DNA of 64,000 bases from Cristatella mucedo (lineage: Eukaryota > Bryozoa > Phylactolaemata > Cristatellidae), in NCBI GenBank assembly GCA_009760855.2, contig WPIO01000004.1, positions 3,044,501 to 3,108,500 of the forward strand, in the 5' to 3' direction. This document shows positions 43,201-54,781 of the stretch, piece by piece. A model generated the notes under the pieces. It did not search any database, was not told the DNA's origin, and was given only the letters and a program-made list of their open reading frames with translations. Within the stretch, counting starts at the first letter, position 1. Every line of letters starts with the position of its first letter. Position numbers and translations under genes: made by a program.

Positions 43201-46116
43201 GCTGTAAAAAGAAAATCCTAGCTGATTAAACAGCCTCTTTTTGTATAGCGACAGAAGAGCCTTTACGGCTATCACCACCACTTGCAGTGGCGATACAGAA
43301 TCGCCCACCGCAGGAATCGAACCCACGACCTCGGGACCGAGGTCGTGAAAAGCAACCGCCTTACCTAGTGTGCCATCACGGCTCAGGCAGACATGCAGGG
43401 CGTACGAGTGAGAAAGAGAGCAAGTGAGAGAGGGGAGTAACAAGAGGAGGAAAGGACAAAGAAAGAGCCATCGTATGCCTATATCATAAGCTTAGCGATT
43501 TATTATATCATATGTGTTGCGTAATATCACGCACAATATCAGCATGCATAAGCAGACAAAGGTCAATTCACACGGGGATCCAGCAAATGTTGTAGGATCA
43601 AATACGTTTTATAGTTTCTATATATAGGTCATCAAGTCACTTTATGTCATGACGTCTGTCGGGAGTGAATTCCAGGCTTTGAGAACATATGAATAAAAAG
43701 GTACAGTCTCCAAAGAAAGTATTTGAGGTTGGTATGCAGCACATCTAAACGATTGGAGTCAGAATAGCCGGTGGCACGATGCCTAGCATGAAAGGAAGTG
43801 GTTTGGGTAGTTAAGTTGGAGCAAGAGAATGAACGAACCTAACCTGACTTGACTGTGGAGCTCATGTGATCACCTAGTGCTAACTCACTTAGGATCAGTA
43901 TGCTTACATTGTGTGCTGTGTCTAAAGGAGATAGGCTGGCAGGGCCTGTTTGGACTGATTTTAATCTCTGACTCATGCTAGGTTTGCCCATAACTAGCAA
44001 GAGGTTTTATCGTCATTCAATTTGAGAAATTGTACTGTCATCCGAGTGTGAATGTTAGCAATACATGCAGCAAGAGAGTTGAAGGAGTTTGTCATGCAGA
44101 AGTTAGGCTGGGGGGGGGATAAAAGCACGGGTACAGCTGCGTGTCATCCCCATAGAAATAGAAGCCGAAATTGTGCCTCGCGATTACATTGGCAAAGGGG
44201 ACAGTATAATTTGTAACGTATTTGGACCCAAGTACCGATCCCTCGGGTACCCTGCTTTAGAGGCACATTGAATGATTGCTGCATACAAGAGCATGTCTTT
44301 GAGGCACCACACACCCATCGTCATTCGGTGTTTCTAGATAAGTTGTAAGAGGCGATGCAAGCACTTTTGACCTTGCTTGTTGACGTCGGCTGTGTCAGAA
44401 TAAGTCTCACCAGTTTGTATAGTAGGTCATGGCTGGCCTCCACTCAACCGGAATCTGCCAGCATGACTGATAGATCCAGAAGCATTCCGACATCCTTCAA
44501 TGATAAGTCTGAGTCTATTTCCCAATGGAAGCTGTGAGGTTGCAATCTCAAAGGGATCCTTTATATTAATAGGAATAAAGCTGGTTGTAGCTACTACTGC
44601 TGTCATTCTGCCACCGAAGCTACATGCCCCCCATCCAAACCGAGTCCCAGACCGAATCAACACAAAAAACCTTGGTATGAGGCCCCCAGGTGTCAGTGAG
44701 GTGATAGATGATGGGTGGTACCAGGTGGCGCCTGGTGGCCCGACTAGACTTGTAACCTGCCGTGTTAAGTGATGTGGCAGATGATGGATAGTACCAGGTG
44801 GTGCTTGGTGGCCCTACTAGACTTCTAAATGCTGCGGAGCATTTGTCTCCCCTCTGTCGGGAGACTGCAATGAGGGAGGGATAGCTGGTTTAAGTACACT
44901 GAGCCATTACTGGTGCCGAAAGCAGCAGCTTTTTGTGGTTCGGGTAGTGTTGAGTTATGATTCTGAGCAAGCAAGCAGTCCTAACGGTTTTACTAAAAGA
45001 ACCGGTTTTACTAAAAGAACTCCCAGAATCAGAAGGGAAGCCAGGATTGGAGCTCCGTGGTGGCACGGGGTGTGTGGAGGTGGAGCCCTCCTGGAAAGGG
45101 GGGGGGTGGTCTGGGGGCCAGCACCTGCAGCAAGCAAAAATTGGTCAAGATGGCCAGTCAGGTAGGCTATGGCTGCTGGCTGCCCGACCGGTTGTCAGGC
45201 TCGACTCCCACCTACCAGGCCAGGGGGCAGCTGCTACTGGTACTGCTCCTGGCTTGGCCTCTGCCCAGAGCCGTGGTATAGGGAATCCTGCCACATGCCT
45301 GTGATTGCTAGCGATTGTCCAGACCCTGAAGACCTCTTACAGCACAACAAGGTAAAGGCTGCTAGCAGAGTGGCCTCTGGAAAACAGCTTAGAAGTCTAA
45401 GTTAGACTTGACTTTTCGTCCCCTTGGGTTCGATCTTGTGCTTCTCTCGCTGCCATATCTCTTTCTTGAACTAATTAAGTTGCACCCCCCCCCCAGCACT
45501 ATCCAGTCTGTTCTTTTCAGCTCAGCCGTAGTTTTTATTCTGTCGGACCTGACTCGTTTTTCATGAATCTCGTTGATTCGCTTGAAACCCTCTTCTGATA
45601 GAATTCTTGCTATTGCCCACCAGCAGAGCATCCTGGTTTGTGTCGCGTGTAGGTTGGCATATTAGCCATATTCGTCAGCTCATGGGTACATTCGCCCCCT
45701 TCCACCCCAACGCTCCAGGCACCCTAGTTGAACTCAACTGCTGCCAAATGCCCTCAGATCGTGTGAGAGCTGTTGCTTTGCAGTATGAGGGCAAAGGTCA
45801 TCTGCCCTCCTTTCCTTAGCTTTGCCACTTTACATATCGTATCCGTGTAAGCTAGCCCTCGGAGTACTGGCACCGAGCTCGGCGCCGAGGCAAAGACGCG
45901 TGCCCGTGTCCGCTGCAGGCCATTTACAAGATGGTGGGCACCGTCATGAAAATGCCCGAGGACGAGTCGACGCCGGAGAAACGCACCGACAAGATTTTCC
46001 AGCAAATGGACAAGAATTTGGACGGAAAGCTGACCCTGGAGGAGTTCATCGAGGGAGCCAAGAACGATCCGTCCATCGTCCGACTGCTGCAGTGCGATCC
46101 CAATGCCTCCGGCTAG
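39673..46116 (+). CDS. Nca: Neurocalcin/hippocalcin-type neuronal calcium sensor, two coding exons
   Basis: Joining 39673-40050 and 45919-46116 gives 191 aa, close to the 193 aa of neurocalcin and hippocalcin, and colinear with them throughout. These are Ca2+-myristoyl switch proteins moving to membranes when neuronal Ca2+ rises. MGKQNSK gives Gly2/Ser6 for N-myristoylation. EF1 is degenerate (KDCPSG, residues 36-41). EF2 is D73-E84, with Asn78 where the loop normally has Gly. EF3 (D109-E120) and EF4 (D157-E168) are canonical. The diagnostic stretches [37 protein letters not shown] and [12 protein letters not shown] are present. The ATG has A at -3 and G at +4. It lies 4.5 kb downstream of gene 1, same strand, and shares one intron position with it. 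Vertebrate-style assignment (hippocalcin versus neurocalcin) cannot be made. Confidence 0.96.
40146..40222. repeat. (CT)n microsatellite, 77 bp
   Basis: Pure CT run starting 95 bp after the gene 2 donor site, on the sense strand of the intron. Confidence 0.97.
40223..41870. other. Gene 2 intron, proximal part
   Basis: No gene seen apart from the LINE tail at 40769-40834; the remaining open frames are short and unrecognised. Confidence 0.45.
40769..40834 (+). mobile_element. Solitary LINE 3' tail with hairpin
   Basis: A shorter version of the tail at 36873: AAAGCGC / GCGCTTT stem, GAGTTCTCT in the loop, ATCAAGTG and a TTATTATTATT end. Confidence 0.8.
42084..42416 (-). pseudogene. BED zinc finger, probable hAT transposase N-terminus
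   Basis: A 110-codon minus-strand frame contains GGRPTS, then CLYC (C48, C51), and [12 protein letters not shown] (H64/H65, C69). This is the C-x2-C...H-x3/4-C pattern of BED fingers, which bind DNA at the start of many hAT transposases. No RNase H-like catalytic domain follows before the stop at 42084. It lies antisense in the gene 2 intron. A domesticated BED protein is possible, but the context favours a truncated transposon. Confidence 0.55.
42417..43218. other. Gene 2 intron, unassigned
   Basis: Begins with AAAACC/GGTTT-rich sequence (AAAACCGGTTTAAACCG type at about 42475) that may be the end of the hAT-like element. Otherwise nothing is recognised. Confidence 0.4.
43219..43386 (-). mobile_element. 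SINE-B copy in gene 2 intron, near full length
   Basis: Clear minus-strand copy running from TGATTAAACAGCCTC and TTGTATAGCGACAGAAGAGC to AATCGAACCCACGACCTCGG (B box) and GCCATCACGGCTC (head). It is among the best preserved members. Confidence 0.85.
43480..44340 (-). pseudogene. LINE relic, internally deleted, antisense in gene 2 intron
   Basis: The minus strand gives an RT core [15 protein letters not shown] (about 44142-44160; YGDD where other copies have YADD). A segment matching LVMGKP follows, then the C-terminal region (43640-43850) and 3' UTR sequence. The part between about 43840 and 43870 lacks roughly the SRLDFCNSLL-WLP section, so the copy is internally deleted as well as frameshifted. 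Confidence 0.7.
44341..45918. other. Gene 2 intron, distal part
   Basis: No gene recognised. It contains a 73-bp tandem duplication (44697-44835) and a C run at about 45486. Confidence 0.45.
44697..44835. repeat. Two-copy 73-bp tandem duplication
   Basis: GATGATGG followed by GTACCAGGTGG and TGGTGGCCC occurs at 44707 and again at 44780, with about 85 percent similarity by eye. Confidence 0.8.
45919..46116 (+). CDS. Nca: Gene 2 coding exon 2
   Basis: Encodes residues 127-191 from AIYKMVG, with EF4 ([12 protein letters not shown]) and the family C-terminus. The acceptor is CCGCTGCAG in phase 0; the stop is TAG. Confidence 0.96.
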   Translation, partial: AIYKMVGTVMKMPEDESTPEKRTDKIFQQMDKNLDGKLTLEEFIEGAKNDPSIVRLLQCDPNASG

Positions 46117-46995
46117 CCGCTCGGCGGCTTGGCCTTGCTGCAGCGCGCCCCTCCCCGTCGCCCGCGCTCTGCATCGTTTTCGCGAGCCGCCATGCGTCCC
46201 TACTCTCTGCTGCCTAGTGCTGCCAGACGGCGATAGGCAGCGGGGGCGACTTAAATGTATCGCCCTGCTCGCCACCGGCGTGCTGGCGCACTGCTGTCGT
46301 AGGGCGCGCCATGTAGCTCGTCAGCCAGCCGGCCGGCCTTCCGGTGCACCGAGCATCTACTTTGTGTGAAGGAAGAATGGCGCCGCTGTTTGCTTTTTGT
46401 TTCTTTCCTATGAGCCAAGCCCCTGCATGTGCACTACTATTGCTGTCCGCGCGTGTATTTCTGCTTTCTTCGGCTGCTGCTATGAAATTGTCGCGTCGTC
46501 GTCGTCGTCGCAGCCATGTGGATTTCTTGTCTTCTCGTTCGTGTCGGCAAGAGTGCGCTGGAAAGTTGAGTGCCGAGCCGGCTGTGCCACTTCGCGAGCG
46601 CATGCTTGCCCAGCCCACCTGGTCTGGCACTGTCGGCTGCTCTGCCGCCCGAGTGCCAAGCCAGGCAGCAGTTTCTGCTTCGTAGCCGGAAGCGCTTGTC
46701 CCGAACGTGTGCACCGGCTCACGCGCCGCCTCGAGCCAGATTGCCAGACGGAGAGCGTGGCAGCAGGTGGTGGGGTCGCTTGCGTGCTGACGAGCAGCAG
46801 CTCGTCGGCGCTGTAGTGGCTGCTGCAGTCACCTGGTCACCTGTTCCACGATCACGGGCAATGTAGTGGCCCTGTGCACTTTTAAGCTGCCTTAGCCGTA
46901 GTGTTGTTGCCGGCCTTTGCTGCTGCTGCTGCCCGCTGCTGTTCCGGTGACTGCAGGAAGTGTTGCAAAATAAACTTTAGTGGGCTCGACCACTT
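46117..46995 (+). other. Gene 2 3' untranslated region (predicted)
   Basis: About 0.9 kb of G+C-rich sequence up to the poly(A) signal, with GTC and CTG tracts. No conserved frame. Confidence 0.65.
46969..46974 (+). promoter_or_regulatory. Poly(A) signal, gene 2
   Basis: AATAAA followed about 25 bp later by the GT-rich element TTTTGTGTGTGTCTTTTGG, the classic arrangement around an animal cleavage site. Confidence 0.75.
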
Positions 46996-47636
46996 TTGTG
47001 TGTGTCTTTTGGCCGTAGGCCGACCCTTGATGCGGCCCCATCTGATTGCAGAGAGCGATCAGGTGCAGTAGCTGCCAGCGGTGCGGTGGAAGCAGCTAGA
47101 GCTTGCACGAGTCCCTTGCAGCTGATTTGGCTTCGGCAGGGTGTGGCCGGTACGGGTGAGAGGGAGTGTGCTCGGCCGGCGTTCACTAGCACGAAGGAGG
47201 CATGCAGGTGTAGCATGGAATGCCTGCCGAAACGCTCCGGTAAAATGTACGCTTCTGCGAAGGCAGCAAAAGCATATTTCCAACTGGTGAGCATACTATC
47301 GCGTTGGCCGAAACAAGTCGGTGGCCAGCACAAATTACGGTCAGGCTCAGCTCCTCGGCAGGTTATAGCTCTCTTCTCAATCCTGGTGCCTCCACCCCAA
47401 TATACCTTCCAGGCTTGGCCTTAAATCCTCATCGAAGAACTACAGAGCAATAAAATCACGTCTGGTGGAAGCCGTCCAAATCACAAGCCACGGCAGGCCG
47501 ATGGGGAGCATCAAACCGCCTTGACCTGAAGCAGCCACTTAGAAGGCACGGATCTACGGTAACCCCATCGTGTCTGCTCAAACAAGACTTCGGCAGATGA
47601 CTCGCCTTTATGGGAGCTATTGCAACAATACTGGAT
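46996..47636. other. No recognisable gene
   Basis: Short unrecognised frames only. Confidence 0.45.
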
Positions 47637-47762
47637 GGGCCGTGATAGCCCAGGAGGTAAAGATACTAGCAGTTGGCGACTCTTTATTGCCAACTGCCTG
47701 CAGTGGTAATAGCCGCAAGGGTCTTATGCCGCTATACAAACGAGACTGTTAAATCAGCTATC
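47637..47762 (+). mobile_element. SINE-B copy, internally deleted
   Basis: Head CCGTGATAGCCCAGGAGGTA and tail ACTGCCTGCAGTGGTAATAG, GCCGCTATACAAACGAGACT, GTTAAATCAGCTATCATG are well preserved. The B-box segment is missing, so this copy could not itself be transcribed from an internal promoter. Confidence 0.8.
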
Positions 47763-48124
47763 ATGTCATATCAGCTAAATACAGTGCTGGTCTGAAAACC
47801 TACACCTTCACTAACTAGTCAAGATAAATATCGTGAAACTGAGTGCTCTTGGTCAGCAGAATGTTACACCATAAAATGCTGCACAAGTGAGAGTTCGAGC
47901 CGCAGGTTACAAATCAGCTAATACGCCGTCGTTTGTTAATAGAGCCAGTGCACTTTCGGCTGTGTGCAGTGTCCGTAGATGGGAGGGATAATGTGTTGCT
48001 GCTCCGTCATAGCGCACTGCGTATTAAGATGGTCTTGTGCATGCCTAGTGTGCCCCCTACACCAAGCTAATCCTCCAGGCTTATCTTCAGTAAAGGCCAT
48101 GGGTTAAGAACAAACGCTGTATAG

Positions 48125-48660
48125 TAAAAATAATAACACGCTTGATAAAGCGCCCTCAGAAATCAATCCCGTTCTTGGCGTTTTATATTTGCTGCAAATG
48201 AAGCACGATCGGGTGGTTAATGGTAGCATGCTCGATAAACAACAAGAATTACATGGTTAGGGGTGACATGCACAGGGTCAGCACGTAGGTGTGGTTAGTG
48301 GCAGCATGCACAGTGTCGGCACGTATAAGCACATAAAGGATGAATCACGGGAACCAACTAAATGCTGTGATAAATAGGTGGGTTTTAATTTTCTTTTAAT
48401 GCGGTCAAGTCAGGGGATGTCGTGCCGAAAGTCGGGAGTGAGTTCCAAGCTTTGGGACCATATGAACTAAAGGCACGGTCTGCAAAGGATTTGAGGTCTG
48501 TACGAGGTAGAGGTAAACAGTTAGATTCCGAAAAGCGGGTGGTACGATGCTTAGCCTGGTGGGGCAGTAGATCTGATTGGTATGCTGGAGCCAAAGAATG
48601 AAAGGACCTAAAAGTGAGTGACAAAACCTTGGAGTAGATGCGTTGCTTGACTGGTAACCA
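48125..48660 (-). mobile_element. LINE 3' end; left arm of a foldback
   Basis: A minus-strand copy with ORF2 C-terminal sequence (SLTFRSFHSLAPAYQSDLL to PDLTALKEN), 3' UTR and hairpin tail (AAAGCGCCCTCAGA on the plus strand, about 48147) ending at AATAATA. It forms the left arm of an inverted repeat with the next feature. Confidence 0.85.
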
Positions 48661-48678
48661 GTGCAGGTCGGCGAGAAG

Positions 48679-48897
48679 TGGTTACCATTCAAGCAATTTA
48701 TTAACTTCAAGGTTTTGTCGCTCACTTTTAGGTCCCTTCGTTCTTTGGCTCCAGCCTACCTATCAGATTTACTGCCCCACCAGGCTAAGCATCGTACAAC
48801 CCACTTTTCAGAATCTCCCTGTTTACCTATACCTCGTACAAACCTCGAAGCTTTACATAGTTCCGTCAACTGTAGCAATTTGAAAAAGCTCTTCTGA
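48679..48897 (+). mobile_element. LINE ORF2 fragment; right arm of a foldback
   Basis: Plus-strand ORF2 C-terminal sequence (FKVLSLTFRSLRSLAPAYLS to IPRTNLEAL). It is the inverted counterpart of 48496-48660, separated by only 18 bp. After about 48850 it departs from the LINE and has no 3' tail. Confidence 0.85.
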
Positions 48898-51800
48898 TTT
48901 TTTATCAAAGAAGTTTTTTAATTAAAAAAATGTTCACGGTGAAATCTTGCATTGATGTCACCGGTTAAGGGGTGTCGCAAGCGACCCAGGAAGAACCGGC
49001 GGTCTGGGCGAGCCACGCCCATCGCCAGTGGCCGACTTTCAGGGCCGCTTAACGATTATGCCTGCAAGCGCCCAGTGTGATCTGAATATTTTGTTCTTAG
49101 TAAATAACAATGATCCTTGTTTTGATTAAGACCATTTTTCGTACAAGTACTTACTTTTCTCTCTGGACTATGGTAGACCTTAACCGGTCGCTATGACGTC
49201 ACTCACCAATAGGCGGCTTGGGCTGGTTGGCGTTTGTAATTACGAGTCCCTAATAAGTGCAGCTCTTGCCGCACGAGGCTGCAGTCTTTGCCGGAAATTC
49301 GCGTATCATGCTTCGAGCTACCTGTCCCGCTACGCCGTGCAGTGACTTTGGCCAACTTGAATGTTCACTTAGGGCTCTTTACAAATTAATTAAATTTTAT
49401 TTTTATTTTTAATGCTCGTCGTATCATTGGCTTAATCGGCATGTACTTTATTAACTGCTCTTTCGCTCACGCTTTGATGTTCGAAACTTTGCACATCTCT
49501 CTATAAAAACATCCATGTCCAAGGTGTAATGGCCGTAGCACGGCATAGAGAAAGATTGCCAATGATAGGATGGATAAATACGAGTTTAGTCGTTCCAAAT
49601 GACCATGCTAAAGGTGCATTTGCACTATCGACTTACCCCCTAACTCGATGCCGAATCCCCTCCAGTTTGGGGTACTAGATCACTAGATGTTGGGGGTTGA
49701 GCCAAATCGGTTGACTTCGAAGAATTAAGTACCTGCCGACCAATCAAAATCCTGGCTTGAGTTACGCGAACGCTCGTGCACACACACACACACACACACG
49801 ACCAAAACAGCAATAGCTACCGTGCGTGCGCTCGAGTTGTATCGAGGCTTTCAGGCCAAGTCCCTATTTGCCGGATGCTTACTTATGCTCTGTATTCACA
49901 GCTTCACTCACTCCTATTAAGAAGAAGCTGTGGGACAGTCGATGGAATAGGTCCAATCACAGTGAAAGTCACACATCACTTAACTTCTCACTCTCCCAAA
50001 AAACCTTTCTTGTGTGCGTGCTTACCTCCCTGCTCATTTTCCTCTTCCCCAATTTGTCAATAAACGATGACCCTAGCAGCGAACTTTATGTTTGCATGTG
50101 TGTGCCGGGCAGCCTCTAGGGAAATCATCTGTATTACCCAGCCTCCCGCATTAGAGCAGGGTGTTGCCTAAGTCAGCCATTAATTTTCGCTGAATCGGTA
50201 TTGTAAACGCCTGAACTACGGTAGTCAGCATCGGTTAGGCGGAAGTTTGATAGTGCCAACGCAGCTACAGTATACTTCAAGCTGTTTGCCATGCAAACAC
50301 TGGGTATCTGCTTTTCCCTCACTACTGCTAACGCCATACTTTGAGACCGCCAAAAGGAAATAAAACGAACGCGTTGCCATGCACCTAGTGTGAACTCTGG
50401 AAAAAGAAATGCGTTCGATATGGAAAGACAAATGCCTCAGCAAGATATTCGATATGTCTTGCAGACATCATGTCCCTAAATGCGTGTGACGAAGATCTTT
50501 AGTGCACAGTGAATTAAGCGTCACTGCGATATTAAGGCAATCTAAAAATTACTCCTGGCCACACATATGCAGTTATAAGGCTAACTTGACTCCCGAATAT
50601 GACGAAGATGCCCTGACTCCAGCTGTGTAATAGCTTTGCAGATGAGCTGCTTTGTTGAAATACCGTCGGCGAGACAATTATGAAATGCTGCTCAAGCATT
50701 ATATTCAAGCTTGTTGATAGGACCGGTCCTTGAGGAGTAGCGCATAGAAATCCGGGTGGTTTTCCCAGAGTATATTGTGTAGCCTGGACGATGGGCGTAA
50801 TTTGTCATTAAAATATAGCAGCTTCGGTAGGAATTTCAGCAAAAGGACTAAGATGGAGGTTCTCGGTGACGAGAGATCTGGCAATTACCCTTGCTTCCAT
50901 CCGGACAATGTATAACTTTGAGTTTCAAGCCCAACGTTACATTTCAGATTCAAGGAACGATCCAGCTTTTCTAATAGCACTAAAGGTTACCCAAAGGTAA
51001 GTATTTCTAACCAGCAATATCACCAGTTTACGCAGCCTGTCCGTTCTATTTTGTACAATTCGATGATTTAGTATCTATTTGAGTAAAATATCGGCTGGCA
51101 AAGGCTCCGTGAGATCGGTCAAGCTCAAGAAAATTAATTCCAAAACTAGCAGCAGCAAAAGGAAGACAGTCTTGTTTCAGGCTATATGATTTGAAAGCAA
51201 GTCTTTCTTGAAATTCTGCAACTTGAGGAGAGCTTCTTTAAATGTCGACTCTTGCCTCAAGCCGGAAAACGAGGAGCTGACTACTTAGGCAGCAGTAGAG
51301 TCAGTGCAAGCTACGACTGTCATCAGATGGAATCATCCGAATGCAACCGTAGGCCAAATGTGGCTTGAACCAATGCATGATACAGATTAGGCAGTAACAT
51401 CGAAAAATCAGCCAAATACGTTTCCTTATAAATAAGAAATTTTTTATTCAGTCTTCAGTGGAGCGGTGTGCCAAATGTATTAATTATATCTACTTCTTTC
51501 AACTATTCAGAGTTGACACTTTTTAATAGCTGCAATCACTATCGTGTTAGTTTTTCAGTTATCAGCCAAGACTAGTGCAACTGCTTAGTACTGTTCAACA
51601 GTTCTTTGCTAATCGGAAAATGTATTTGAATGGATCCTCATTTCAACTGCACCGTCACTTTGTATCATAGTTTCAAACCTTGTCTAATTAATGCTTGCAC
51701 ATGGGCAAAATCGAATGCCTCCAGCCTTTGCCATTCCTGAGGAAGCTAATGGCATGATTGCTTAAACAAATATTTCGAGAGGAGCCGTTGAATTCTCAGA

Positions 51801-52659
51801 AAATCTCCCTCCCCCGCAACGATCGCATGGTGTTACAGCGCGATTTCCGTCGAAATCTCGCATGTGCATCTAGCGCCACTTGCAATCTGCAGCCGACCAA
51901 TTCATCGCTCGCGTTTTTCACATCCGATTGGGGTGGCAGTATGTATCATTTTGGCTTCGACATAAATGTTTTCTTGTAAGAATCCTGCCCTCTGGTAGCT
52001 TTTTCGGCCTGTCTTTCAATTAACCTCGGTGATGCCGAAGGTCTTGATTCCCGTGGATGCCTGATTTTTTGGGTCCAGCTACTGCATTCGCATATCCGTT
52101 AGCGTGCCCTGAGCGCATGCGCATGTACTGTCCATGCGTTATCCGAGGGCTGCAACAAGGTACCCTGGGCTCGTGGGCATAAATAATGAATATAAGATTT
52201 AGTCATTTCCGTAGCACTTGATTTCCATTCGGTTGCTTTGCAGCTCGCCAGAAGAAGCCAGGAGAAGCCAAAAGCCAACAGTTACCGAAAAGCAAAGTAC
52301 CATACCCAGGAGAGCAGGCACGCATACGCTACCAATTGTCGTGCAAAGAAAAGCGTGCAAAAAGCCCACAAATGACGCACGGCTGCTAGCGCGTGGGACT
52401 TCCTTTTAGTAACGCCCACTCAATCGCGAATGCAGGCAAAGCACACAGGAAAACAAAAAGGTCAAATGGGGGTTGCTATACAGAGGCATGCGACTGCTGT
52501 CCTTAGTCAGCAAGTGCATAGTTTCACTACGAAATATAACATGAGATACAATTCGCTCGGACGGATCGACGGCGGTCTGGAGCAGCTAGGCTTTCAGCTA
52601 CTTTTGAAACGCCATCAAATCAGGAGGACGACGCGATGCTGGTCGGTAAGCTAATTAGG
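48898..52659. other. Gene-free, A+T-richer stretch
   Basis: No supported gene or element. A CA run lies at 49779-49799. Open frames (50-97 aa) on both strands carry no recognised motif. Confidence 0.45.
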
Positions 52660-53060
52660 GAGCATAGAAACTGAAGGCCCGAGGTATCCGAGGTATTCGG
52701 CCTTAGTCAGGGCCACCATAAGCAATCTACCAGTCAGACAGCGTCGGGTGTGACTGGAGGTCTGAAGTGAAACTGATTCAGTCTGGTTGGCCGAAGCAAA
52801 AGAATTGAGGGGCCAAAATGCAAGCGACGGAGTCATTAAGTCGACGTACTGCTTGATAGGCAGGCAGCCAGAGCAGATTGGTGATCAGCGGTGTAATGCT
52901 GTAATGCGGCAGTTTCGACTTTCGAGCCGACCTCCCGAGTTTTTGCGAGCCCGTCGCTGCACGGCAGGAAGACCTGCAAGCAGTCACTGGCAGAAGTCCA
53001 GTCGGGAGGTCAAGACTGCATGCATCACCAGCGGGGCTCATGGCGAAGCCAGACCATGAC
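52660..53060 (-). pseudogene. LINE ORF2 C-terminal relic
   Basis: On the minus strand, combining frames shows VLTSRLDFCQ, LLAGLPA, then HYSITPLITNLLWLPAYQAV. These align with SRLDFCNSLLTGLPA and CHITPLLADLHWLPVKQRI of the intact copy at 53.3 kb. It is diverged and frameshifted. Confidence 0.6.
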
Positions 53061-53289
53061 CCAGGCTGGGCTTGACATACAGCATAGCCAGCTGCAAGAA
53101 AGCCGTAAGCCAAGAGCAGGCTCTCGAAACCCTAAGCGTCTGCAGCCTGTCAGCAGACATTGACAAAAAGGGCAGTGCACCTGCAGTAGTCTTGGAGGTC
53201 GAGTGATCGAGTGACGCCGAGTCCTGGAAAGATCCGAGTTCTGAGATACTGTGCTGTCTCTCTTCCTAAAGGCTCGAGCAACTTTTCGA

Positions 53290-54410
53290 GTTCAGCATGC
53301 TAAGTTGGACATTTTGTGATGCATTGCTGACGACTGAGTCGCCATCAAGTCTCCTGAAGCCTCTAATATTGAACTCTCTCAACTCACTTGCTGCATGCAT
53401 TGATGACATCCGCACGTGGATGGCAGCAAATTTTGTAAAACTAAACGATGATAAAACTAACTTACTAGTTATGGGAAAACCCAGTGTGATTCAGAGATTA
53501 GAAAGGCTTACTCTCAAAATTGGCTCTGCCAGCATATCTCCTGTTGCATCAGCTCGAAATCTAGGTGTCATATTCCAAAGCGACCTTTCGTTAGACGACC
53601 ATATCAGCTCCACAGTCAAATCTGCCTATTTTCAGCTTCATAACATTGCCAAAACTCGGGCTTGTTTAGATATGAATACCACGTTCAAGTTGGTCCATGC
53701 ATTCGTGACATCCCGTCTCGACTTCTGCAACTCACTGCTTACTGGCCTACCGGCATGTGCGATCAGGCGATTGCAGCTGGTGCAAAACTCTGCAGCTAGG
53801 CTTGTCTGTCGTGAGCGTCGCAGTTGCCACATTACTCCACTTCTCGCCGACCTGCACTGGCTACCAGTCAAGCAACGGATTGACTTCAAGGTTTTGTCGC
53901 TCACTTTTAGGTCCCTTCATTCTATGGCTCCAGCCTATCTGTCAGATATACTACCCCTTCAGGCCAAGCATCGTACCACCCGCTTTTCGGAATCCAACAG
54001 TCTAAAAATACCTCGTACAAACCTCAAATCCTTTGGAGACCGTGTATTTAGTTCGTATGCTCCCAAAGCCTGGAACTTCCTCCCGACCTGCGTCAGAACA
54101 TCCCCTGACCTGACCACATTTAAAAGGAAATTAAAAACACCTATTTAGGACAGCTTATAGTGGGTCCCTGTGATTCGTCCTTGATGTGCTTATGCGTGCT
54201 GACACTGTGCATGCTGCCACTAACCGTACTTGCATGCTGACCCTGTGCATGTCACCCCTAACCATATTATTCATTGTGTTTGTTTTTCAAGCATGATTTT
54301 ACTCACCATTCAATTGCATTTCCCTTTGCAGCAAATGTGAAGCGCCTAGAAAGAAATTAAGTTCTCTGAGGGCGCTTTATCAAGTGAATTATTATTATTA
54401 TTATTATTAA
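53290..54410 (+). mobile_element. LINE (L2/CR1-like), 5'-truncated with intact 3' tail
   Basis: An uninterrupted frame (53297-54148) encodes the C-terminal 260 or so residues of ORF2, downstream of the YADD site. It runs from DDIRTWMAANFVKLNDDKTN through LVHAFVTSRLDFCNSLLTGL and WLPVKQRIDFKVLSLTFRSL to FKRKLKT. A 3' UTR follows, then a tail with an AAGCGCC...GGCGCTT stem and ATT repeats (54388-54409). The catalytic domain is missing, so it cannot move itself. The intact frame suggests recent insertion, and this copy is the reference for the family in this window. Confidence 0.88.
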
Positions 54411-54781
54411 GCTTACTGCTGGCATACCTGCAGTTCAATTTTGATGCGATTTCCGATACTTGAGAGGCCGGGCTCGATCACCAAATACTGCGTCCATTGG
54501 AGAATCTATCGGATCTCGAGACGAGAGAGAGGACTGTTTTTACCAACTGTGCATCGGACCAGCGGCCTCGAGCCTTTTCTATCAAGCAAATCTGTCAAAT
54601 CTACCCAGCCATGAATGTCGACCAAAAGCTACCAGCCGAATGTAGCGGCTTCTGCAGGTCACGTGTCCCTGGGCACGTGACCTTCGCCGGTGGAGGGTGC
54701 CTCGAAGCGCCAGCTGGTGACCTGCGGGTGCATCGCCAATGAACGCAGACAGACACGTGCCGACGGTAGCAGACAGTCAGT
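54411..54781. other. Flank of the satellite with a CACGTG palindrome
   Basis: Contains GGTCACGTG (54657-54665) and its exact inverse CACGTGACC (54674-54682) separated by 8 bp. CAGACAG-type sequence preceding the array may be degenerate satellite units. Confidence 0.6.
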
